From an uncultured Mollicutes bacterium (GTDB taxonomy: Bacteria; Bacillota_I; Bacilli_A; Acholeplasmatales; Anaeroplasmataceae), in the NCBI GenBank assembly GCA_945923475.1, contig CAMELE010000011.1, positions 1 through 53,083 on the forward strand: a stretch of 53,083 bases of DNA, given 5' to 3'. Numbering within the stretch: position 1 is the stretch's first letter; every line of letters starts with the position of its first letter. The notes beneath the pieces were generated by a model. It had not been told where the DNA came from, did no database searches, and was given only the letters and a program-made list of their open reading frames with translations. The translations under genes and the position numbers were made by a program. Of the stretch, positions 1 through 7,970 are shown in pieces.

Positions 1-899
1 TTAGAATCATTACAAGCAAGAAAGAATCCATTATCAACAACAAATTGTTTTTCAACTTGTTTTAATGTCCTTTTAGTTGCTATATCATATCTTTTTACTC
101 TTGATATTAAACAAGCCTGTTCTAATTTTTCTAAATATCTATAAACCATTTTTCTATAAATACCATCTTGATTATTTAAATTATAATAATCAACAATATT
201 TTGAACTGAAAATTCTTTTGAAGCATTATTAATAATATATTTAGAAATCAATATAAATGTTTCTTTATCGATTTTAGATTTCTTATTACAAATATCTTTA
301 TCAATAATTCCATAATAAATTGATTTTAAATATTCTTTAATATCTTCTTCTAAATCATAATCCATTCTTTGTGGCATGCCACCAAATCTAATATAGTTTT
401 GTAAAGGCTTTTTAGGGAGTTCTAATCCATTTTCTTCATAGTATTTAATAAACTCACTATAAGTAAAAGGCATTATTTTAAATTCTTTACATCTACCAAC
501 AAGTAAACTAGCAAGTCTACCAGATAAAAGTTTGGAGTTACTTCCTGTTACAAATATATAAACATTTTGAGATGCTTTAAGTGAAGCTAATACTTTTTCA
601 AATTGTTTTACATGTTGAATTTCATCTAAGAAAATATAATATTTATTGTTATCTCTAATTCTCTTTAAAATATAATCGTTTAATTTATTAAAGTTTTTAA
701 TCTTTGAAAATTTAATATCTTCAAAATTAATTGAAATAATATGATCTTCTCTTATTTTCTTCTCACTTATTAATTCTTCTTTAATTTGATTTAATAAAAC
801 ACTTTTACCACATCTTCTAACACCAGTTAAGACTTTAATTAAATTAGATTCGTAAAATCTTCTAATATTTTCTAGGTATTGATTTCTTTTAATTAGCAT
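1..899 (-). CDS. AAA ATPase, DUF4143 family (3' end cut by window edge)
   Basis: This reverse-strand gene starts at the ATG at 899 with GAGGTGAAC just upstream and runs off the left edge, so only about 299 residues are visible. Residues 22-32 read LTGVRRCGKSV, a Walker A motif of the AAA_14 type. A Walker B-like YYIFLDEIQH follows near residue 90 and a sensor-like VTGSNSKLLSGRLA near 117. NYIRFGGMPQ near residue 177 is the linker typical of AAA_14/DUF4143 proteins, and the rest is the winged-helix and nuclease-like C-terminal part. Members are common, often horizontally moved, and of uncertain role; some are discussed as toxin-antitoxin-like or defence ATPases. No sign of damage is visible in the part present. 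Family call is firm, function is not known. Confidence 0.85.
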   Translation of the reverse strand, partial: MLIKRNQYLENIRRFYESNLIKVLTGVRRCGKSVLLNQIKEELISEKKIREDHIISINFEDIKFSKIKNFNKLNDYILKRIRDNNKYYIFLDEIQHVKQFEKVLASLKASQNVYIFVTGSNSKLLSGRLASLLVGRCKEFKIMPFTYSEFIKYYEENGLELPKKPLQNYIRFGGMPQRMDYDLEEDIKEYLKSIYYGIIDKDICNKKSKIDKETFILISKYIINNASKEFSVQNIVDYYNLNNQDGIYRKMVYRYLEKLEQACLISRVKRYDIATKRTLKQVEKQFVVDNGFFLACNDS

Positions 900-918
900 A
901 GTCGTTCACCTCATTTAT

Positions 919-981
919 ATTATATCACAAAATTAAAATATGTGTCACAAATTTGAATTTTTTTTTAATTTGTGACACATA
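919..981 (-). promoter_or_regulatory. Promoter with palindromic operator upstream of the DUF4143 gene
   Basis: Reading the minus strand, an extended -10 (TGATATAAT, hexamer at 919-924) is preceded at 18 bp by GTGACA (943-948), a fair -35. The -35 lies in one arm of a perfect 15-bp inverted repeat, 939-953 and 967-981, separated by 13 T-rich bases. Each arm itself contains the short palindrome TGTG-N-CACA. This arrangement suggests a repressor site or a structure controlling the gene that starts at 899. The binding protein is unknown. Confidence 0.55.
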
Positions 982-1077
982 ATTAACACTTTATATAAAT
1001 GGACTCTTTAAGTTTTCTATATACATTTTTTATACTAAAAGAAGTTTTGGCTTCTTTATCCTACATTATATAAAATC

Positions 1078-1106
1078 TTGATTCATATTTATAGATGATA
1101 TATAAT
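1078..1106 (+). promoter_or_regulatory. Promoter of the truncated HTH ORF
   Basis: TTGATT at 1078-1083 and TATAAT at 1101-1106 are separated by 17 bp. The GGAGG at 1116-1120 and the ATG at 1128 follow almost at once, so the transcript would have a very short 5' leader. Confidence 0.55.
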
Positions 1107-1127
1107 CCTTTCCCTGGAGGATTAAAT

Positions 1128-1541
1128 ATGAAATTTAAAAAAGAAGCTAAAAAAGAAATACTAAATAATTATAGAAAAGGACTAAAAATAAAAGATATTT
1201 GTGATAAATATGGGGTTAAGAAATCTACACTATTTTCATGTATTAATAAGGAAAAAATTATGAGTAAAAGAGAAAAGAGATTATTAAATACTATAAAGGA
1301 ATACAAAACATTAGAAATAGCTTATAATAAACTAAAAACTGAATATGCTATTTTAAACGATGCATTTATATCGTTAAATTTAGATTTAAATATAAAGCTG
1401 TCAGTATCACGTTTAAACTCCAATTTTTGCACACGAAACCCCAAGCTCGGTATGGGGTCGAATAGGTGTAGAGATTTGACCTCCCCTCCCCCATGTATGG
1501 TTTTATTCTCACCCATTGCTAACTTATTGGTAATTCGGTGA
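1128..1541 (+). pseudogene. Helix-turn-helix transposase-type protein, truncated by IS21 remnant
   Basis: The start at 1128 is preferred over an earlier in-frame ATG because GGAGG ends 7 bp before it. Residues 1-55 form a basic helix-turn-helix (the segment KIKDICDKYGVKKSTLFSCI), followed by a charged coiled region to about residue 90. This layout resembles OrfA of IS3-family elements or the DNA-binding head of other transposases. From about base 1398 the base composition changes sharply and the reading frame runs into the terminal sequence of an IS21-like element, ending at 1541 by chance. The gene is therefore read as broken: about 90 native residues plus about 48 out of foreign DNA. No OrfB or catalytic domain is visible on the far side of the insertion. 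Confidence 0.5.
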
Positions 1542-2245
1542 GAATAATCTGTTTCAACTCGTTTCGCGGAAAATCTTCGTCCAAACGGGATATTAGCCTC
1601 ATCGCTTGGTTCAAGAAGGCAGACGACTTCTTTTTGAGCCAACTGATGAATCTAGTATCATCAGATTAGGCAAGCGATATCAATTGTGCTCCCTGCATCA
1701 GTCTTTTCTGCAATGTCTCGACCAGATGCGAGTCCACCTTCATCTCCTTCCAAGAGGACAGTGCCCTGTTAGTTATAAGAACTAAGCTTCTTGTCTCCTG
1801 AAGGAACATCATTATCCTGTAGGCCTGCTCAAGCTCCTCTTGGGTAGGCGTCATGTAGAACATGTCGTCCACTATGATCAGGTCGGCGTTCAATATGTGG
1901 TTCCAGGCCTTCTTCTTGAGCTTCTGCTCTATCAAGAGATCATCGAACTTTATGTAGATGACCCTTGCGCCTTTCTCTATCGCATCATTCCCTATCTTGG
2001 ATGCGAGAGACGTCTTCCCTGTGGAACATTCACCGACTATGAATATGTTCTGTCTGCTTTGCGAGAAATCGAATGCGCTCAGCTTGTCGAGCTGCCACTT
2101 GAGTCCCTCCGTGATCCTTGTCTTGTCGAACGCCTTGTCCGGAAGCTTTGCCTTCTTCTTCAGGTCCTTCGCCTTGTTGGCGTTCCTTATGTTCACTTCC
2201 TGCAAAAGGATTCAAGCATTTCTACTTTCCGCTTACCTCCTTTTC
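1398..2245 (-). mobile_element. IS21-family insertion sequence remnant
   Basis: This block is visibly richer in G+C than its surroundings and has sharp edges. It contains, in minus-strand order, about 18 codons that look like the end of istA, an overlapping istB-like gene and about 260 bp of non-coding tail ending near 1398 at TGTCAGTATCACG, which has the TG start expected of an IS end. Nearly all of istA and the other terminus are missing, and no matching inverted repeat is seen near 2245. It is a decayed, non-autonomous fragment that interrupts the ORF at 1128. Confidence 0.55.
1666..2205 (-). pseudogene. IstB-like ATP-binding protein of IS21 family, shortened or divergent
   Basis: The 179-residue product has a P-loop GECSTGKTS near residue 58 and a Walker B region LIIVDDMFY near residue 110, in the spacing of IstB, the AAA+ helper that loads IstA transposase onto target DNA. 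SLVLITNRALSSWKEM near residue 140 matches the sensor segment of the family, where TSN is usual. It is about 70 residues shorter than typical IstB, mostly at the N-terminus, and the motifs are diverged (VDDM for the usual IDEL). The start is uncertain: TTG at 2205, or a GTG at 2196 that would overlap the TGA ending the upstream istA-like frame, the usual coupling in IS21 elements. With istA absent it cannot move the element alone. Confidence 0.55.
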
Positions 2246-2367
2246 TAAATTCTTAGCTAATTTTGTATAAGTGTAATCATACCTGCAATAAGTATGATAA
2301 CTGAAAACTAAATCTGGTTCTCTTTATATTGGAGGTTTTTATGTGAGGCATTCGCCTAACATAATAA

Positions 2368-2393
2368 CAAAAAAGTCGGATTAACCGACTTTT
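2368..2393 (-). terminator. Terminator after the ABC exporter operon
   Basis: A 9-bp stem AAAAGTCGG / CCGACTTTT with a 5-base loop sits directly after the permease stop and is followed on the minus strand by a T run. It could work in both directions. Confidence 0.75.
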
Positions 2394-2397
2394 CTTA

Positions 2398-4407
2398 TTA
2401 TAAAGGTAAATCCTTCTTTTCAAATCTAATAGAACCAATTATATAGCCTGCTAATCCAACAATAACTAGTATAATTAATTTATAAATCCAAGCATTACCA
2501 CCATCTAGAATTGATACAACATCAAATAAAGAAATTAATGATACATAATTGAAATTATTTAAAGCAGAAATTCTAACAACTGAAGGAATTACTGGTGAAC
2601 CAAATAAACCTAGCATTGTTGCAACTAAGAAAAACATAGAAATGCCACCACCTAATGCCATTGCCTTTTTACTTCTATCAAAGATACAAGATGTTAAATA
2701 ATTAATACCTGAAATAGCAAATAGTGTTACAAATGCACCTAGGTTAATTAATATTAATTTTAAATATGTTAAATCAGTTGTAACATCAGCAATTGCAAAG
2801 CAAATACAAGATGTAATTGTTGTACAAATAAACATTAATAATAAAGAACCTGCAAGATAAATTGCTTGAGTAAAAGTTACTTCCTTTCTTCTTGTTGATG
2901 TTGATAAAACATAAGCCATTGAACCAGTATCAACTTGTCCAGCAATTAAAGAATTTGAACACATAATTAAATAAATAATTGGAAGTAATAATCCTGCCAT
3001 CTTAAAGAATATAGAACCAACAATTAAACCATATAAATCCATAGTGCCTAATTCATGAATACCATCTGATACATTTTCGGGTAATTTATCTAATAAAGAA
3101 CCTGCGACATCAATGAATAGCTTATCATGAATTTCGCTTTTTTTAGCTTTATATAAATCTTCATTAGCTTTTATATTTTCATCTATTAATGAATATTCAT
3201 AATTTAGTTTATTTTGGAATTCTACAATACTTTCATAAGCAATTTTATAAGTATTTTTATAATCAAATCCCATTGCATCATATTTTTCTTCAGTGACCTT
3301 ATAATCCTTTAAAATATTAAGTATTTCTTTTTTATAATCTGCTGAAGTTAATTTAGCTCCAACAACCATTGCACAAGCTTTTGCTGCACGATTTTCTAAA
3401 AATTCAGATCTATCATTTGTTATAAATTCAAGTAAAGAATAACCTTGGCAATCATTATATTCATAATTTTCAACATCTGATAACATATAAAATGAAAAAT
3501 CATTAATATATTCATCAGGTATTTCTTCATTATTTTTACTATATTCGCTATCTAATAAATGATTTGGATTAATAGTAAGCATTGTAACCTTATATTCATT
3601 TGTATTTTCATCACAATATAATTTAATAGAATTACTTGCATAAGTATAAGAAGGAATAACATACATTTCTTTAAATTTATTTGTTACATCAGCTTCAGTT
3701 TCTGATTGAATTTCATTTAATTCATTTACTAATTCTTCTTGAGCTTCTAAAGTATATTCTTCTTGCTTTGATGCAATAATAGATGCTTTTGCATTAGCGA
3801 TATGCTCATTTTTAATTTTTTCAGTTTCTAATGCAATATATTTAGCTTTAACCTCTTCAATAGCTTCATTTTGAGTCTTTCCTTGAGCCATTAAAGTTCC
3901 AATTTCATACGCAGCTTCTTCTTTTGACATATCAGATGTTACGGCATTTGCGATTTCTGATTTAATTTCATTTTCTTCACTTAGTACTTTTTCTTCTACT
4001 GCATTAGTTATTTTTTCTGTAACTAAATCTTTAACAAGATTTGCACATTCTAAATATGCTTCTTGAGTTTTTGCTTCTTTATAGGCTTTAAATCTTATAG
4101 CATTTTCTTTTGTATTTAATTCATTAAATTTTGATGTAAATTTTGAATCAAATTCCTTTTCACCATTTAAAGCTTTATCCTCTACATTAATTGATGTTTT
4201 TTTAATTTCACTTGTAATTAATTCTTGAATAATAGTATCTTGTACTCCATCCTTTACACTTGAGATATTGCTAGTACCAGATATTAACATAACACAAGAT
4301 AGCATAAAGCATACCGCAACTGTTATTATTAACCACATTAATCCATTTGCTTTGCAACTTTGCTTAAACAAAGCTTTAGAAAATAATCTTCTTTTATTAT
4401 TTTTCAT
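2398..4407 (-). CDS. ABC-2-type exporter permease with large extracytoplasmic segment
   Basis: The 669-residue protein has one membrane segment near residues 21-45, then about 400 residues that are mostly charged and helical (Glu/Lys/Ala-rich, likely coiled coil). A cluster of about five hydrophobic segments from residue 463 to 660 follows. This is the ABC-2 layout with a very large extracellular insertion between TM1 and TM2; ordinary ABC-2 permeases are 250-400 residues. It overlaps the upstream ATPase gene by 11 bp and ends the three-gene operon before a strong terminator. Together with the two ATPases it likely forms an exporter for a drug, lipid or peptide, which the neighbouring TetR regulator would control. 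The substrate cannot be read from sequence. Confidence 0.8.
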   Translation of the reverse strand: MKNNKRRLFSKALFKQSCKANGLMWLIITVAVCFMLSCVMLISGTSNISSVKDGVQDTIIQELITSEIKKTSINVEDKALNGEKEFDSKFTSKFNELNTKENAIRFKAYKEAKTQEAYLECANLVKDLVTEKITNAVEEKVLSEENEIKSEIANAVTSDMSKEEAAYEIGTLMAQGKTQNEAIEEVKAKYIALETEKIKNEHIANAKASIIASKQEEYTLEAQEELVNELNEIQSETEADVTNKFKEMYVIPSYTYASNSIKLYCDENTNEYKVTMLTINPNHLLDSEYSKNNEEIPDEYINDFSFYMLSDVENYEYNDCQGYSLLEFITNDRSEFLENRAAKACAMVVGAKLTSADYKKEILNILKDYKVTEEKYDAMGFDYKNTYKIAYESIVEFQNKLNYEYSLIDENIKANEDLYKAKKSEIHDKLFIDVAGSLLDKLPENVSDGIHELGTMDLYGLIVGSIFFKMAGLLLPIIYLIMCSNSLIAGQVDTGSMAYVLSTSTRRKEVTFTQAIYLAGSLLLMFICTTITSCICFAIADVTTDLTYLKLILINLGAFVTLFAISGINYLTSCIFDRSKKAMALGGGISMFFLVATMLGLFGSPVIPSVVRISALNNFNYVSLISLFDVVSILDGGNAWIYKLIILVIVGLAGYIIGSIRFEKKDLPL

Positions 4408-5314
4408 CGTTATTTCCCTCCATAATTTCTTTAAAATGCTTTTCTAAGGTATATTTAACCTCAGATATAAATTTCACATTTAATCCATCTAATTTTAAAA
4501 ATAAATCGTTGATATTTTCTTTATTTATTTCAATAGTACATTGATTGTATTTTTCTTGAATTCTAATAATTTTAAAATTCATTTTCATAAATTTATTAAA
4601 TGATTCAGCATCATTAAATTCAATTTTAAAATCAATTTCATTTCTATTTTTAATTGTCTTCATGTCAGCTATATCAATAATATGTCCATTAGATATTAAA
4701 GCTACCTTATCACAGGTGTCTTCCATTTCATTAAACATATGAGATGACATAAATATTGTTTTTCCCTTTTGATGTTCACGCTTAATAATATTTAAAAATG
4801 CATCTCTCATTAATGGGTCTAATCCTGTAGTTGGTTCATCTAAAATAATTATTGGTGAATCAGCCATTAAAGCGGCAACTAAGGCTGTTTTTTGCTTCAT
4901 ACCCTTACTCATTCTTTTTAAGTTAGCTTTAGGATCTAGCTGTAATTCTTTTATTAAAGAATCAGCATAGCTTAAATCAGTTATTCCTTTATATTCAGCT
5001 TGGCTCTTTAAGAAATTAACACCTGTTTTTAAATCAGGGAAGGCTATTTCACCAGGAACATATCCAACAAGCTTAGCAATCTTGTCTTGATTTTTCCATG
5101 ATTCCATACCATTTACATAAACTTCACCTTTGGTAGGTTTAATAAATCCCAAAATTGATCTTATTGTAGTTGTTTTACCAGAACCATTAGTTCCAACAAA
5201 TCCAATCATTTCTCCTTTATTTATAATTAAATTAATATCAAAGATTCCTCTTTCGTTTCCATAATCCTTAGTTAAATCTTTAATTTCAATTAATCCTTCT
5301 TCTTTTAATTCCAT
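4397..5314 (-). CDS. ABC exporter ATP-binding protein (second of two)
   Basis: The product is a 305-residue nucleotide-binding subunit. It shows Walker A GTNGSGKTT near residue 41, signature MSKGMKQK near 138, Walker B IIILDEPTTGLDP near 156 and a switch histidine in SSHMFNEME near 191. After about residue 215 it carries a C-terminal extension typical of drug/bacteriocin-type ABC ATPases (BcrA/YxlF-like). Its ATG overlaps the stop of the preceding ATPase gene by one base (TAATG), so the two are translationally coupled, and it overlaps the permease start by 11 bp. It is clearly homologous to the upstream ATPase but not identical, which suggests a heterodimeric motor for one permease. Confidence 0.9.
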   Translation of the reverse strand: MELKEEGLIEIKDLTKDYGNERGIFDINLIINKGEMIGFVGTNGSGKTTTIRSILGFIKPTKGEVYVNGMESWKNQDKIAKLVGYVPGEIAFPDLKTGVNFLKSQAEYKGITDLSYADSLIKELQLDPKANLKRMSKGMKQKTALVAALMADSPIIILDEPTTGLDPLMRDAFLNIIKREHQKGKTIFMSSHMFNEMEDTCDKVALISNGHIIDIADMKTIKNRNEIDFKIEFNDAESFNKFMKMNFKIIRIQEKYNQCTIEINKENINDLFLKLDGLNVKFISEVKYTLEKHFKEIMEGNNDEK

Positions 5315-6246
5315 TAGAAGTTACCTCCAAATTCTTTATCCTCTTTATAAAAATGCATAAAGTAATCTTCTAGAGTTTCTTTAATGTTATTGAATTCCTT
5401 TATATTATATTTAGTAAAGCAATGAATAACATTATTAATATTCTTATCCTCACAAGTTATATTTAAAACAAACTTTTCCTTTTCTTCTTTTAAAATATTG
5501 ATTATATTTTTATCATATTCATTAATAAATTTTTCATAATTATTTAAATCATTAAATCTAATACGATATTGTTTTAAAGATGCATGCTTTAAATCATTTG
5601 AAATAAATTCATCTACAATTCGACCATCCTTAATAATGGCAATTCTATCGCATGTTGCATCTACCTCACTAAAGATGTGAGATGATAAAAGAATTGTTTT
5701 ACCTCTTTTTTTCTCCTCAATAACAAAATCAATAAATCTTTGTTGCATAATAGGATCTAGTCCTGATGTTGGTTCATCTAATATCAAGACCTCAGGATCA
5801 GACATAAAGGCAGTTACTATCGCAAGTTTTCTTTTTACGCCTAAGCTCATGTGCTTAGTATCGCATTTAAGCTCGTTTTCCTTTAATTCAAATAAATTAA
5901 GCATTTTTTCTAGCATTTCTTTATTATTAATATGATACATATGCTGCATCATATCAATAAATTGATAGCCTGTTAAGCCTTGTGGTAAAGCTATTTCACC
6001 CGGAATATATCCAACCTTATTTAGGATTCTATCGTAGTCTTTAAAAGAATCCATTCCTAATATTTTTGTATTTCCTAATCCTGGATGAGAAAATCCCATC
6101 AAATGTCTTATAGTCGTTGATTTACCAGCACCATTAGGACCTAAAAATCCAAATACTTCTCCTTTTTCTATTTTAAAGGAAACATCAAATACGCCTCTTC
6201 CAGAACCATAATCTTTAGTTAAATGATTAACTTCTATAATACTCAT
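5314..6246 (-). CDS. ABC exporter ATP-binding protein (first of two)
   Basis: The start at 6246 is chosen because AAGGAGGAGC lies just before it; 13 further upstream codons to 6285 lack a site. The 310-residue protein has Walker A GPNGAGKST near residue 37, signature MSLGVKRK near 134, Walker B VLILDEPTSGLDP near 152 and the switch SSHIFSEVD. The C-terminal 90 residues form a regulatory extension. It is the first gene of the exporter operon and is transcribed away from the TetR regulator at 6420. A canonical catalytic glutamate and histidine are present in both ATPases of this operon, so neither nucleotide site looks inactive. Confidence 0.9.
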   Translation of the reverse strand: MSIIEVNHLTKDYGSGRGVFDVSFKIEKGEVFGFLGPNGAGKSTTIRHLMGFSHPGLGNTKILGMDSFKDYDRILNKVGYIPGEIALPQGLTGYQFIDMMQHMYHINNKEMLEKMLNLFELKENELKCDTKHMSLGVKRKLAIVTAFMSDPEVLILDEPTSGLDPIMQQRFIDFVIEEKKRGKTILLSSHIFSEVDATCDRIAIIKDGRIVDEFISNDLKHASLKQYRIRFNDLNNYEKFINEYDKNIINILKEEKEKFVLNITCEDKNINNVIHCFTKYNIKEFNNIKETLEDYFMHFYKEDKEFGGNF

Positions 6247-6319
6247 AAGCTCCTCCTTCTTTATCAAAATCATACTCGAGTTCAATTTCGTATTCTAGTT
6301 GACTTTCTTAACGATTACG

Positions 6320-6348
6320 AGTATAATCATTATTGAAATATAAATCAA
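6320..6348 (-). promoter_or_regulatory. Promoter of the ABC exporter operon with possible operator
   Basis: On the minus strand TTGATT (6343-6348) and TATACT (6320-6325) are 17 bp apart. A 7-bp inverted repeat, ATACTCG at 6272-6278 and CGAGTAT at 6318-6324, places one arm on the -10, a reasonable but unproven site for the divergent TetR-type repressor. Confidence 0.55.
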
Positions 6349-6419
6349 TAGTCAGTTTTTATACTAAAGTACGAAAACGGACTCTTTTTCTAAAATAGTT
6401 CAAAAAGAGGCAAAATTTT

Positions 6420-6983
6420 ATGGAAAATCGTAACGTAAGAAAAAGCAAAAAAGCAATTCAAAAAGCATTTGCTGAATTGCTTTCAGAAAAAAATGATATT
6501 AATAAAATTACAGTAAAAGAAATTGTTGAAAGAGCAGATATTAGTAAATCAACTTTCTATAGTCATTACGAAGATATTTATAGTGTATCTGAGGAATTTG
6601 AAGATGAAATAACTACATTATTAAACTCTTTATTAGAGGATTATCTAAAAAGTCATACACTAGATTATCCTACCTATATTAAAAAATTAATTGAATTATT
6701 AAAAAGAAATGAGGATTTATATAAAAAAATATTCTTATCTAATTTACCACTTAGATTCATTAGTAATTTAAAGGATAAATGCAATGAAGTTATTTCAAAA
6801 GATGTTCATATTAATTTTTTATCTAGTGATAAAAATAAAAGAAAAGCTGAAATTGATTTTATAACAAATGGTACAATTCATTTATTTGTAGACTATTTTA
6901 AAGGTAAAATCCCTCAAACCTTAGATGAAATTGGTGAAGGAATAATAAGCGTAATAAATAGAATTTTTGAATTAATGCAATAA
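6420..6983 (+). CDS. TetR/AcrR-family regulator of the ABC exporter
   Basis: The 187-residue protein starts with a TetR-type DNA-binding domain: helix 1 RKSKKAIQKAFAELLSE, then ITVKEIVERADISKSTFYSHY at about residues 30-50, the helix-turn-helix signature. The C-terminal two thirds are helical and resemble the TetR_C domain found in regulators with a HYEDIYSV-type linker. It is divergent from the three-gene ABC exporter with about 170 bp between them, the classic arrangement for a repressor relieved by an exported substrate. An AAAGAGG lies about 12 bp before the start. Family membership is firm; the target and inducer are inferred from position. Confidence 0.88.
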   Translation: MENRNVRKSKKAIQKAFAELLSEKNDINKITVKEIVERADISKSTFYSHYEDIYSVSEEFEDEITTLLNSLLEDYLKSHTLDYPTYIKKLIELLKRNEDLYKKIFLSNLPLRFISNLKDKCNEVISKDVHINFLSSDKNKRKAEIDFITNGTIHLFVDYFKGKIPQTLDEIGEGIISVINRIFELMQ

Positions 6984-7057
6984 ATTAGATAAGGAAAATC
7001 AAGTATTAATTTAATAATTTTCCATATGAATTAACGTATATTATTAAAACCAAGACC

Positions 7058-7083
7058 AAAAACCTCAAAAAGAGGCATTTTTA
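7058..7083 (+). terminator. Weak terminator after the TetR gene
   Basis: AAAAACCTC and GAGGCATTTTT form a short GC stem extended by A-T pairs, ending in T residues, about 75 bp past the regulator stop. Confidence 0.4.
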
Positions 7084-7095
7084 AAATTTATATGG

Positions 7096-7217
7096 TATAA
7101 TGTCTATGATTATTTAAATAAACAACCATTTTTACATAGTGAATGAATTATTCTTAATAGTTTATTCATGGAAGCGACTAAGGCAGCACGGGACGCCAAT
7201 CCATCTGCCTTTTTTCT
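7096..7217 (+). ncRNA. Candidate small RNA of unknown class
   Basis: An extended -10 (TGGTATAAT, hexamer 7096-7101) starts a region without ORFs. It contains one hairpin (ATGAAT ... ATTCAT, about 7142-7168) and ends in a terminator-like structure GGCAG ... CTGCC with an inner GGGA/TCC pairing, followed by TTTTTTCTTTT at about 7208-7218. The transcript would be about 105-110 nt. I could not match it to a known family: it shares a short GGAAGC-AAGGCAG-like string with SRP RNA but lacks the rest of that fold. Confidence 0.35.
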
Positions 7218-7258
7218 TTTATAGAATTCCACTATCTTTGTATCTCTATTAGTTTTAA

Positions 7259-7477
7259 TCATACATCTGTCTTATCAACAAAAGCATCATCATAGACAAA
7301 ATCTTTTTTACCCGTATTGTATGGATGATCAATATATATAACATCTATCATTCTTTTATGTGTTTTTAAAAGCAATTCTAATGATGGGAGATTGTCACCA
7401 TCTAACAAAAAATTATATTTACTAGAATTTGCAGAAATCTTACACTCGACTTCCTCTGAAAAAATAGGCCTAAATTT
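7259..7477 (-). pseudogene. Fragment of a type III restriction Mod DNA methyltransferase
   Basis: Reading the minus strand from 7477 gives an open frame of 72 codons matching the catalytic start of type III Mod enzymes: SKYNFLLDGDNLPSLELLLK, then DVIYIDHPYNTGKKDFVYDD, ending in a TGA at 7259-7261. The methyltransferase motif IV, normally DPPY, reads DHPY here, which would destroy catalysis. Both ends are abrupt: on the upstream side the match stops exactly where the first TGCAACCCCCT repeat begins, and the downstream end is a stop where the family continues for several hundred residues. It is a short relic of an RM system. Confidence 0.7.
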
Positions 7478-7573
7478 TGCAACCCCCTACTTTTTCAAGT
7501 GCAACCACCTCTATTTTTGGCATAAAAAAATGCAACCTCCTAGCATTTTGAGCATTTGGAATTGCAACCCCCT
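7478..7573. repeat. Four copies of TGCAACCxCCT, transposon-end-like
   Basis: Copies start at 7478, 7500, 7531 and 7563, each an 11-mer near TGCAACCCCCT followed by T/A-rich spacer. The first two are 22 bp apart. They abut the Mod fragment precisely. Repeated transposase-binding sites at the ends are typical of IS21-family elements, which is my preferred reading. No ORF in this stretch looks real. Confidence 0.6.
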
Positions 7574-7753
7574 TAATTAATGATTTGATTTATGTTGTTA
7601 AAATTGATACCAAAAATAAGGCAAATTCCTTATTAAACGGTATCGAAACCTACTATTTTAGCCATTTTAGCCCTAAAAACAAAAAAATTTCGATAGATTT
7701 CTCGTATCACAATTCTAGTTCTTTTATGTGTTTGTTGGACTATTTTGATACAG

Positions 7754-7901
7754 TGTGCAAATGGCCTATTTTTTTTGCACACCCCTAAGTTTTTTTATGC
7801 ACACCCCTTAGTAAAAAAATGCACACCCCTAATAGATTTTTGCACACACTTTATAAAAAAGTGCACACCCCTAGAGAGATTTTGAACACCCTCGTTGTGC
7901 A
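7754..7901. repeat. Six copies of TGCACACCCCT with 21-22 bp period
   Basis: Copies start at 7776, 7798, 7820, 7841, 7862 and 7883 (the fourth and sixth degenerate), so the period is 22, 22, 21, 21, 21 bp, two helical turns. The array is flanked by TGTGCAAATGG at 7754 and TTGTGCAC at 7895. All copies face one way on the same DNA face. This looks like a multi-site terminus of an IS21-like element whose transposase genes are gone. The 7574-7753 stretch between the two arrays has no supportable gene. Confidence 0.6.
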
Positions 7902-7970
7902 CTAACATCTAAAATAAAAATTTCATGTAGCATCAGTTTAATTTAATTAATAGAAAAATACTAAAAATAA

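Noticed and set aside
1322-1642. 106-residue minus-strand ORF across the IS21 end
   Set aside because: It spans the junction between IS tail and host DNA and has no ribosome-binding site or recognisable domain.
1840-2256. Overlapping plus-strand ORFs within the istB region
   Set aside because: They are antisense to the IstB frame and have no start signals; long frames here reflect the higher G+C content.
7108-7217. SRP RNA
   Set aside because: Only a short GGAAGC / AAGGCAG-like string is shared; the GGTC...GGAAG symmetric loop is missing.
7392-7788. Short plus-strand ORFs over the repeat arrays
   Set aside because: One is antisense to the Mod fragment and reads through repeats; the other has low-complexity composition and no ribosome-binding site.
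7478-7901. CRISPR array
   Set aside because: Units are 11 bp with about 10-bp spacers of similar AT-rich content, no cas genes, and no long identical repeat.
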